Below are positions 15,546-22,530 of a stretch of DNA of 28,471 bases, one piece after another. Location: positions 1 to 28,471 of the forward strand of contig JAJPXR010000257.1 in NCBI GenBank assembly GCA_021205375.1. The letters run 5' to 3'. The notes under the pieces are model-generated. The model saw nothing but the letters and a program-made list of their open reading frames with translations. It had not been told where the DNA came from and searched no databases. The position numbers were made by a program, and so were the translations under genes. The DNA comes from Clostridiales bacterium (lineage in GTDB: Bacteria > Bacillota > Clostridia > Oscillospirales > Oscillospiraceae). Numbering within the stretch: position 1 is the first letter of the stretch; each line of letters starts with the position of its first letter.

Positions 15546-16744
15546 TCTGGCCGCTCCATGGAGATGAGATAGACCGGGTTTTCCGCCTTCATCATGTGGT
15601 AGCTGCCCACCTGGGCCGATCTGGAGACAGACACCTGCACCACTTCTGTCTCCTGAAAATGGAACTGCTTCATCACGTCCAGGGCGGCGGTCAGCGTCTC
15701 CAGCGTGACGGCAGAGACGACGATGCGCGCCCCGGCGTTCTTCTCCAGCGCGGCGGCGACGATGCCGCGCAGCTCTCCGCCGCTGCCCCCCACAAAGACC
15801 CGGTCGGGGGCGGGCAGGTTTTCCAGACAGGCGGGAGCCTCCCCTTCCGTCAAATAAAGGTTGGAGAGACAGAACTTGTCCCGGTTCTGACAAATCAAAC
15901 GGGCCGCATCCGCTTTCCGCTCTACGGCGCAGACCTGGCCCTCCGGCACACGCAGGGCGCACTCCACCGAGACAGAACCGGTGCCTGCACCCACGTCCCA
16001 GACCACGTCCCGACGACCCAGCCGGAGCTTGGACACCGCCAGGGCGCGAACCTCCTCTTTGGTCATGGGGACCTTACCCCGGAGAAAGACATCATCCGGC
16101 AGACCAGGGGCCTGAAACTCTGGATGTATCGGGTGAGGGTTCTCCACCAGCAGCACCGCCAGATTTTCAAAATGCTGCTCTGCCAGTTCCGCCACGGTGC
16201 TGCGCAAAATCCGCTCGTTGGAATAGGAGAGCCACTCCCCCGCCCAGGCGGTGAGATTTCCCAGCCCTGCGTCCGCCAGTTGGCGGCAGAGCTGTTCCAC
16301 ACGAAACGCCCCGCCGGTGAGGATGAAGGTCTTTTCATGGCTCTGGACGGCGGAGACGATGCCCCCATCCCGTCCGTGGCAGGAAATAGAGTAAACGTCC
16401 TGCCATGGGATGCAGCATTTGGCGCAGAAGTAGGATAGCGACGAGACGCCGGGCAGACTGACCACTTCGTACCCATCCAGCAGCGGGTAGAGACTCTTGG
16501 CCCCGCTGTAAAAGCCGATGTCCCCGGACAACAGGACCGACGCCTGCTCTCCGTCCCAGCCCGCGAGGGCGGCGGCAATGTCTCCCGGCTTTACCAGAGG
16601 CTTTCGGGGAATGTTCAGACTAGAAAATTCCACCAACAGCCGCTCCGCGCCCAACAGCAGGCCGCTGCCCTGAATGGCCCGCTCCGCCTCTCGCGTCAAC
16701 AGGTCGGGGTTGCCCATGCCCACGCCGATCAGATACACCTTCAT
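15542..16744 (-). CDS. cbiET: Cobalt-precorrin-7 C5-methyltransferase / precorrin-6B C15-methyltransferase fusion
   Basis: A 400-aa two-domain enzyme equivalent to CobL. Residues about 1-205 are the tetrapyrrole-methylase domain CbiE (VYLIGVGMGNPDLLTREA at 3-20, LLSGDIGFYSGA at 71-82, LPGVSSLSYF). Residues about 220-400 are a Rossmann-type SAM methyltransferase CbiT that methylates C15 and decarboxylates the C12 acetate (VPMTKEEVRA, then WDVGAGTGSVSVE at 249-261). The fused form is common. The ATG at 16744 overlaps the cbiJ stop. CbiJ supplies its substrate. Confidence 0.94.
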   Translation of the reverse strand: MKVYLIGVGMGNPDLLTREAERAIQGSGLLLGAERLLVEFSSLNIPRKPLVKPGDIAAALAGWDGEQASVLLSGDIGFYSGAKSLYPLLDGYEVVSLPGVSSLSYFCAKCCIPWQDVYSISCHGRDGGIVSAVQSHEKTFILTGGAFRVEQLCRQLADAGLGNLTAWAGEWLSYSNERILRSTVAELAEQHFENLAVLLVENPHPIHPEFQAPGLPDDVFLRGKVPMTKEEVRALAVSKLRLGRRDVVWDVGAGTGSVSVECALRVPEGQVCAVERKADAARLICQNRDKFCLSNLYLTEGEAPACLENLPAPDRVFVGGSGGELRGIVAAALEKNAGARIVVSAVTLETLTAALDVMKQFHFQETEVVQVSVSRSAQVGSYHMMKAENPVYLISMERPE

Positions 16745-17496
16745 GGGGTTTCTCCTTTAAATTCCGTCAGCAATTCTTCCATCGTCAGGCCGGTCTCCCG
16801 GCTGGGCCGCTGGATCACCAGCAGCGCCGCCCCGACCTCCTGGGCGGCTTCCACCTTTTCACAGAAGCCCCCGGCTTTGCCGGAGCGCTTGGTCACCAGC
16901 GTCTGAATGTGGAACTGCCGCAGCAGCGCCAGGTTCAGCTCCTTGGAAAAGGGGCCATGCATGGCGATGATGTGGTTGGGGGGATACTCCAGGGAGAGGG
17001 CCTGGTGCAGCGATTCCTCGCTGGCGAGGATGCGCACCCACAGCCGCTGCTGATAACCCTCCACGGCGGTGAACGCCGCCAAATCCTTGCTGCCGGTGGT
17101 GAGCAGGACGTTCCCCGGCAGGGTGTTCAGTCTCTGGGCGGCCTCCTGTGCATTGGCGGCGGTGAGCCAACCCGGTTTCTCCTGCCCCTCCGGGCGGAGC
17201 AGCCGACGGTAAGATAACCCCACCTTCTCCGCTGCGGCGCGGATGTTTTCGGTGGCCCGGTCCGCATAGGGGTGGGTGGCGTCGATGACCGCCAGAAACG
17301 GGCGGGAACCCATCAGCTCCGCCATTTCCGCTGTGTCCAGCCGTCCCACCCGCACGTCGGCGGCGCAGTCCGCCAGCATCAGCGCGCCGTAATCTGTGGC
17401 CACGCTGACCGTGACCCGGTAGCCACGTTTGGGCAGCAGGCGGGCCAACTCCGCCCCTTCGCTGGTGCCGCCGAAAATCAGCAGTTCGCCGCTCAT
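16741..17496 (-). CDS. cbiJ: Cobalt-precorrin-6A reductase
   Basis: A 251-aa NAD(P)H-dependent reductase of the CobK/CbiJ family. The N terminus LLIFGGTSEGAELARLL (5-21) is a dinucleotide-binding motif, followed by DATHPYAD at 72-79, LLTTGSKDLAAF in the middle and VTKRSGKAGGFCEKVEAA toward the C terminus, all family-specific. The start at 17496 overlaps the cbiH stop as ATGA. It lies directly before cbiET, which acts on the reduced product. Confidence 0.94.
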   Translation of the reverse strand: MSGELLIFGGTSEGAELARLLPKRGYRVTVSVATDYGALMLADCAADVRVGRLDTAEMAELMGSRPFLAVIDATHPYADRATENIRAAAEKVGLSYRRLLRPEGQEKPGWLTAANAQEAAQRLNTLPGNVLLTTGSKDLAAFTAVEGYQQRLWVRILASEESLHQALSLEYPPNHIIAMHGPFSKELNLALLRQFHIQTLVTKRSGKAGGFCEKVEAAQEVGAALLVIQRPSRETGLTMEELLTEFKGETP

Positions 17497-18218
17497 CGCT
17501 GGAGATATCCCCGCGGCGTCACCAGCTTGCCGTCAATGATTTTCGTCTGGCTGCTGCCGATATAAACGGTGGTAAACATATCCACCTCTGCTTCCCGCAG
17601 TTGGGACAGGGGCAACACCACCGCACGTTCTCCCTCCCGGCCGATGTTCTGCACGTAGCCGCAGGGGGTCTCGGTTGCCCTGTGGCGCAAAACGATGTCG
17701 CAGGCCCGGCGCAGGTGGTCTTTCCTCCGGTGGCTGGCGGGGTTGTACAGGCAGAGGACAAAGTCCCCACGGGCGGCGCAGTCCAGCCGCTTTTCGATAA
17801 CCTCCATGGGGGTCATCAGGTCAGAGAGGGAAATCACCGCGAAGTCGTGGTTCAGCGGCGCGCCCAACACTGCGCTGCCGCCGGTGGCCGCCGTCACACC
17901 GGGGACCACTTCGATTTCCACAGGCGGGTACTCCTTCGCCAGTTCATAACACAGGGAAGCCATGCCGTACACAACCGGGTCGCCGGAGCAGACCATCGCC
18001 ACGGTCTGCTCCGCCGCCGCCTGGAGCGCCAGACGGCAGCGCTCCTCCTCCCGGCGCATGGGGGTGGAGAGAGTAGGTTTTCCGGGGAAATCCCCCTTCA
18101 CCAAGTCGATGTAAGTAGTATAGCCCACCAACAGGTCGCTCTCTGCCAGCGCTTCCCTGGCCCGGAGGGTCAAATCCTGGTCCCCGCCGGGGCCGAGGCC
18201 CACAATGTAGAGCTTCAT
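17493..18218 (-). CDS. cbiH: Cobalt-precorrin-3 C17-methyltransferase
   Basis: A 241-aa tetrapyrrole-type SAM methyltransferase that methylates C17 and drives ring contraction. It shows LYIVGLGPGGDQDLTLRA at 3-20, VGYTTYIDL at 31-39, CSGDPVVYGMA at 77-87, VPGVTAATGGSAVLGAPLNHD, and a CLYNPASHRR segment characteristic of CobJ/CbiH. This is the single-domain form without the ferredoxin or CbiG extensions seen in some lineages. ATG at 18218 overlaps the cbiG stop (ATGA), so cbiG, which opens the lactone formed here, is directly upstream. Confidence 0.94.
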   Translation of the reverse strand: MKLYIVGLGPGGDQDLTLRAREALAESDLLVGYTTYIDLVKGDFPGKPTLSTPMRREEERCRLALQAAAEQTVAMVCSGDPVVYGMASLCYELAKEYPPVEIEVVPGVTAATGGSAVLGAPLNHDFAVISLSDLMTPMEVIEKRLDCAARGDFVLCLYNPASHRRKDHLRRACDIVLRHRATETPCGYVQNIGREGERAVVLPLSQLREAEVDMFTTVYIGSSQTKIIDGKLVTPRGYLQR

Positions 18219-19237
18219 TCTCCCACCTCGAATCGTACAAAGTAGTCTCGTCGGGCCACCGCCACGGTGATACCGTCACAGGCTGTTTTTTCCACCAGGA
18301 GGGGGCCGCCTTCCGCCTCGAGACACGCGGCCCGGTCGCAGACGCTGCCCACGCCGGTCACAGAGCGGACAAAAGCGGAGCCGGGAAAGTCTCCTTCCGC
18401 CGCCGCCAGCTCTTTCGCTGTGTAAAACCGGCAGGGCACGTTCAACCGCTCCGCGAGAAGCTGAATACCAGCGTCCTCCCGTTTCAGGTCAATGGACGCC
18501 AGGCAGTACACACTCTCCAGCGCCAGCCCCCGGCGGCGGAACAAATCAACCACGGTCTCCGTCACTCGCTCTGGCGGGAGATTTTTCTTGCAGCCAATTC
18601 CCACCGCCAGCACCTTGGGATGCAGCATCAGCGTTCCGGCGGGAAATGCATCATCCGCCCGGCAGGTAACGGCGAAACCGGGGTTGAATGTCCCCTCCGT
18701 CACGCCCTCCGGCAGCGGGTCATGGGGAAACTCCGAGGTAAACCCCACCGGTTCCCCCGCCAGCAGCGCGGCAGAGATGGCCTTCGCTGCGGCCCGGTCG
18801 GTGATGGGGAGGCCCTGCGCCGCCGCCCATTCGTCCACGGCAAAACGTCCGTTCACATCGGTGGCGGTGGAGATGACCGCCGTGGCTCCGATGGTTTGTG
18901 CCACCTGTCGGGCCAGCCGGTTGGCCCCGCCCACGTGACCGGAGAGGACAGGGACAACGAACTGCCCTGCCTCGTCCACCGCCAAAATTGCAGGGTCGGT
19001 GAATTTATCCTGCAAATAAGGCGCAATGGCCCGGACAGCAATGCCAACCGCCGAGACGAAAATGATGTCGTCCCCAGCGGTGAAATGCTCCCCCGTCCAC
19101 TGGGAGAGGGAGGAATAGGTCGCTGTCCCCTCCCGATGGAACTTGGGCAAGGTGCAGACCTGCCCGCCCAGCGCAGATGCAATACGACAGGCCAGCGCCG
19201 TTCCCCGCCGGGTGAACGCGGTCAAAACAAGGCTCAC
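18215..19237 (-). CDS. cbiG: Cobalt-precorrin-5A hydrolase
   Basis: A 340-aa protein that opens the delta-lactone and releases acetaldehyde. The N-terminal region has SAVGIAVRAIAPYLQDK and PVLSGHVGGANRLA, and the C-terminal CbiG domain starts near LAVGIGCKKNLPPERV. The start is decided by the ribosome site: GTG at 19237 overlaps the cbiF stop as GTGA with GGGAGG 7 nt upstream, whereas a TTG at 19255 would place the start inside the Shine-Dalgarno region. Length is typical. It works between CbiF and CbiD, both encoded just upstream. Confidence 0.93.
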   Translation of the reverse strand: MSLVLTAFTRRGTALACRIASALGGQVCTLPKFHREGTATYSSLSQWTGEHFTAGDDIIFVSAVGIAVRAIAPYLQDKFTDPAILAVDEAGQFVVPVLSGHVGGANRLARQVAQTIGATAVISTATDVNGRFAVDEWAAAQGLPITDRAAAKAISAALLAGEPVGFTSEFPHDPLPEGVTEGTFNPGFAVTCRADDAFPAGTLMLHPKVLAVGIGCKKNLPPERVTETVVDLFRRRGLALESVYCLASIDLKREDAGIQLLAERLNVPCRFYTAKELAAAEGDFPGSAFVRSVTGVGSVCDRAACLEAEGGPLLVEKTACDGITVAVARRDYFVRFEVGE

Positions 19238-19986
19238 AGCCGTGCCTCCCGCCAACCATGGCTAAAGGAGGGGTCATAGAGCCGGGAACGAGCGTAGTCA
19301 CCCTCCAGAAACCGCCCCACCGTGACCAGCGCCGTCCGACTGACGCCGTTTTTTTCGGCGGTTTCCGCCAGAGAATCCACTGTACAGTAAAATACCTTTT
19401 CATCTGGCCAAGTGGCCTTGTAGACGATGGCGGCGGGGGTGTCCGGCGGGTAGCCTCCAGCCAGCAGCTCTTCCTGCACCTTCGGCAGCAGCCCGGCGGA
19501 GAGGAACAGCACCATGGTCGCCTGGTGGCGGGCCAAATCCCGCAGCTTTTCCCCCTCTGGGACGGGGGTTCGCCCCTCAGCGCGGGTGATAATCACCGTT
19601 TGAGAGACCTCCGGCAGGGTGTATTCCGCACGGAGCGCTGCCGCCGCCCCGGAAAAGGCGGAGACGCCGGGGGTCACATCATAGGGGATGCTGAGCCGAT
19701 CCAGCGCGTCCATCTGCTCCCGGATGGCCCCGTAGAGAGAGGGATCGCCGGTGTGAAGTCGAACCACTTCACAGCCATTTCCGGCCCGTTCCATGACCGC
19801 CAGAACCTCTTCTAGCGTCATGTGGGCGGTATTATAGACTTGGCAACTTGCCTTCCTGCCCTCCAGCAGCGCCGGGTTCACCAGGGAGCCGGCGTAGAGG
19901 ATCACATCCGCTTCCGCCAGCAGCTTCGCGCCCCGGAGGGTAATCAAATCCGGTGCGCCTGGCCCTGCGCCTACGAAATGAATCAT
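19234..19986 (-). CDS. cbiF: Cobalt-precorrin-4 C11-methyltransferase
   Basis: A 250-aa tetrapyrrole-type methyltransferase. IHFVGAGPGAPDLITLRGA occupies 2-20, YAGSLVNPALL follows at 31-41, and HTGDPSLYGAIREQMD at 78-93 is the CobM/CbiF pattern; TPGVSAFSGAAAAL and LFLSAGLLPKVQEEL follow. The ATG at 19986 overlaps the cbiD stop (ATGA). All core features and the length are normal. Confidence 0.95.
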   Translation of the reverse strand: MIHFVGAGPGAPDLITLRGAKLLAEADVILYAGSLVNPALLEGRKASCQVYNTAHMTLEEVLAVMERAGNGCEVVRLHTGDPSLYGAIREQMDALDRLSIPYDVTPGVSAFSGAAAALRAEYTLPEVSQTVIITRAEGRTPVPEGEKLRDLARHQATMVLFLSAGLLPKVQEELLAGGYPPDTPAAIVYKATWPDEKVFYCTVDSLAETAEKNGVSRTALVTVGRFLEGDYARSRLYDPSFSHGWREARL

Positions 19987-21134
19987 GGTTCCCGTTCCCC
20001 CTTCCGGTGGAGGGCCAGCAGTTCCGCTGCGCCCTCCGTCTCACCTAAAACGCCCTGTTGGTTAGTGAACAGCACCGCCTCCACTCGCAGGGCCTCCCCT
20101 GCCCGGCGGCGGAGGTGCCGCGAAAGCGCCTCCATCACGCTGTCCATCGTCTCGTTCAATATGCTTGCTTCCTGGAGAAGGGGAATTGCAGCTTCTGTGG
20201 TAACAGCTTGCAAAATATCGCGTACTGTTTCCCGGTTTGCGCCGCATAGAGCGGCATGGGCCGCCAGGGTCTCCATGCGGCAGTCTGCCACACGGGAATG
20301 GGTGTTCATCACCCCGGCGGCGCACTTCACCAGTTTGCCCAGGTGTCCCACCAGCAGAAGGGAACGGAATCCCCTTGCCGCGGCGTAGTCCAGCGTGTCG
20401 CCGATGTAATTGGAACACTGGACGCTTTGCGTCAAATCCAGCCCCAAAACATCCCGGGCGAACTCCGCCCCGTAGTTCCCCGGTGAGACCAGCAGGTCAA
20501 GGGCCCCCTCTGCCCGGCGTACATCCAATTCCGCATGGATGGAGGCCACCAGCGCCGCTTCGCTCATGGGCCGCACGATGCCGGAGGTCCCCAGCACCGA
20601 CAGCCCACCCTCGATGCCCAACCGGGGGTTGAAGGTCTTATCTGCCAGCGCCCGCCCCTGGGGAATGGAGATGACCGCCCGGAGACCGCAATCAGCCGCC
20701 GCATTTCGGAGCGCCGCCTTTAATTGTTCCGTTATCATCTGCCGGGGAACGCTGTTGATGGCTGCCGCGCCGGGGGGTTGGTCCAGGCCGGGCCGGGTGA
20801 CGCGGCCAACCCCCTCTCCCCCGTCGATGGTCACGTCGGGAGCCTCGGTGCGCTCCACCGTCGCCCAGACCAGCACGCCGTCAGTGATGTCCGGGTCGTC
20901 CCCAGCGTCCTTGCGAACGGCGCAGCGGGCGCAGTTCTCCAGCAGTTGGGCCTCCTCCACCTCCACCTCTACTGTGAGGCCAGAGGGAGTCTCCACCCGC
21001 AGGAGGTCGGGGGCCTCGCCGGTCAGCAGCAGCTCTGCCGCGCCACGGGCGGCGGCGGCGGCACAGGTGCCGGTGGTATAGCCGCAGCGCAGGCGCTGCC
21101 CGCCTACCTGGATGTAGTGTTCCAATGTCTGCAC
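19983..21134 (-). CDS. cbiD: Cobalt-precorrin-5B C1-methyltransferase
   Basis: A 383-aa enzyme specific to the anaerobic route, methylating C1. Hallmarks are RCGYTTGTCAAAA at 16-28, DPDITDGVLVWATV near 79-92, GGEGVGRVTRPGL, SVLGTSGIVRPMS in the middle, and GHLGKLVKCAAGVMNTHS. The GTG at 21134 has AGGAGG about 8 nt upstream and there is no earlier in-frame start with a ribosome site. It is the first gene of the 21-gene operon, about 38 nt from the predicted transcription start. Confidence 0.95.
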   Translation of the reverse strand: MQTLEHYIQVGGQRLRCGYTTGTCAAAAARGAAELLLTGEAPDLLRVETPSGLTVEVEVEEAQLLENCARCAVRKDAGDDPDITDGVLVWATVERTEAPDVTIDGGEGVGRVTRPGLDQPPGAAAINSVPRQMITEQLKAALRNAAADCGLRAVISIPQGRALADKTFNPRLGIEGGLSVLGTSGIVRPMSEAALVASIHAELDVRRAEGALDLLVSPGNYGAEFARDVLGLDLTQSVQCSNYIGDTLDYAAARGFRSLLLVGHLGKLVKCAAGVMNTHSRVADCRMETLAAHAALCGANRETVRDILQAVTTEAAIPLLQEASILNETMDSVMEALSRHLRRRAGEALRVEAVLFTNQQGVLGETEGAAELLALHRKGEREP

Positions 21135-21178
21135 AACAGCGCCTCCTTCCCCCGAAACCGCAAAACTTGCAGGACACT

Positions 21179-21207
21179 ATTATACCCAATTCTCCCCCTG
21201 CCCGCAA
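21179..21207 (-). promoter_or_regulatory. Promoter of the cobalamin operon
   Basis: On the minus strand a perfect TATAAT (plus 21179-21184) lies 17 nt from TTGCGG (plus 21202-21207). The predicted leader to the cbiD GTG is about 40 nt and contains only the Shine-Dalgarno sequence. No B12-box or other riboswitch-like structure fits. The -10 is excellent and the -35 is weak, which could mean that an activator helps. Confidence 0.65.
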
Positions 21208-21214
21208 GAGGGTT

Positions 21215-21263
21215 TGTCAAAACGAACCGCCCCTCCCCAGCGGGTGGTCGCGGGAAGGGGCGG
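21215..21263 (-). terminator. Terminator of dnaG-rpoD
   Basis: Minus-strand hairpin with an 8-bp GC stem (plus 21256-21263 with 21227-21234) extended after one mismatch by 3 more pairs, followed by TTCGTTTT (plus 21219-21226). It begins 13 nt after the rpoD stop and separates the housekeeping genes from the cobalamin operon on the same strand. Confidence 0.75.
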
Positions 21264-21276
21264 GAAATGTTTCGGC

Positions 21277-22530
21277 TCAGCTCAAAAAGTCTTTCAGCTT
21301 CTTGGAGCGGCTGGGGTGGCGCAGCTTGCGCAGGGCCTTGGCCTCGATCTGGCGGATGCGCTCACGGGTGACGTGGAACTGCTTGCCCACTTCCTCCAGG
21401 GTACGGGTACGACCGTCCTCGATGCCGAAGCGCAGCTTGAGCACCATCTCCTCCCTGGGGGTCAGGGTGGAGAGCACCTCTACCAGTTGCTCTTTCAGCA
21501 GCGTGTAGGACGCGGCCTCGGAGGGTTCGCTGGCATCCTCGTCGGGGATGAAGTCACCCAGATGGGAGTCCTCCTCCTCGCCAATGGGGGTCTCCAGCGA
21601 AACAGGCTCCTGAGCGATTTTCAGAATCTCCCGGACCTTGTCCACCGGCATATTCATCTCTTCCGCGATCTCCTCCGGAGTGGGGTCGTGGCCCAGCTCC
21701 TGAAGCAACTGCCGGGAGACGCGGATGACCTTGTTGATGGTCTCCACCATATGGACGGGGATGCGGATGGTACGGGCCTGGTCTGCAATGGCGCGGGTGA
21801 TAGCCTGCCGGATCCACCATGTCGCGTAGGTGGAGAACTTATAGCCCTTGGTGTAGTCGAACTTTTCCACCGCTTTCAGCAGGCCCAGGTTTCCCTCCTG
21901 AATCAGGTCCAGGAACAGCATCCCCCGGCCCACATAGCGCTTGGCGATGGAGACCACCAGGCGCAGGTTGGCCTCGGACAGGCTCTGCTTGCACTGCTCG
22001 CCCTTTTTGATGGTCTTTTCCAACTCCTCCACCACATCGGGAGCCAGTTCCTCGCCGTTCTTCTTGGCTTCGTCCAGGATGGCCTGTGCCTCGAATCCGG
22101 CGCTCATGCCCTTGGCCAGCTCGGTCTCCTGTTCAGGGGTCAGCAGCGGCACTTTGCCGATCTCCTTCAGGTACATCCGCACCGGGTCGTCGATGCCGAA
22201 GTTGTCCACCAGCGTGTTGGGGTCTACCACCTCTTCCTCGGAGATATCCTTGATGTCCTCCTCGGTGGGTTCGCTGGCATCCACGTCCACGATATCCTCA
22301 TCGGCCACCAGGTCGATGCCAGAGTTTTCGCAGATCTCATAAAATTTATCCAACACCTCGCTGTCCAGGTCCACCCCGTCCAGCTCCATCATCTCCGTCG
22401 CCGTCAGTCGGCCCTTCTTTTTGCCCCGCTCGATCAGCTCGTTGAGCTTGTCCGCGCCGGGGACGCCATCGGGGATGCGGGTGTTCTTGTCCTCAGCCTT
22501 GGGAGGCGCAGTCTTTTTCTTTTCGCTCAT
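21277..22530 (-). CDS. rpoD: RNA polymerase primary sigma factor RpoD/SigA
   Basis: A 417-aa sigma-70 protein. A region 1.1-like N-terminal domain spans about 24-80 and an acidic linker about 80-112. Region 1.2 follows (DPVRMYLKEIGKVPLL, 115-130), then region 2 with NLRLVVSIAKRY at 188-199 and the -10-reading KFSTYATWWIRQAITRAI at 231-248, region 3 (about 256-340), and region 4 with the helix-turn-helix TLEEVGKQFHVTRERIRQIE at 377-396 that reads the -35 element. About 30 extra residues sit between regions 1.2 and 2 (146-180) relative to Bacillus SigA. The ATG at 22530 overlaps the dnaG stop (ATGA) with GGAGG 8 nt upstream. The promoters called in this window fit its expected specificity. Confidence 0.97.
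   Translation of the reverse strand: MSEKKKTAPPKAEDKNTRIPDGVPGADKLNELIERGKKKGRLTATEMMELDGVDLDSEVLDKFYEICENSGIDLVADEDIVDVDASEPTEEDIKDISEEEVVDPNTLVDNFGIDDPVRMYLKEIGKVPLLTPEQETELAKGMSAGFEAQAILDEAKKNGEELAPDVVEELEKTIKKGEQCKQSLSEANLRLVVSIAKRYVGRGMLFLDLIQEGNLGLLKAVEKFDYTKGYKFSTYATWWIRQAITRAIADQARTIRIPVHMVETINKVIRVSRQLLQELGHDPTPEEIAEEMNMPVDKVREILKIAQEPVSLETPIGEEEDSHLGDFIPDEDASEPSEAASYTLLKEQLVEVLSTLTPREEMVLKLRFGIEDGRTRTLEEVGKQFHVTRERIRQIEAKALRKLRHPSRSKKLKDFLS

Noticed and set aside
21215..21220. Consensus TTGACA upstream of cbiD
   Set aside because: It is 30 nt from the TATAAT, too far for a sigma-A promoter, and lies in the T tract of the rpoD terminator.
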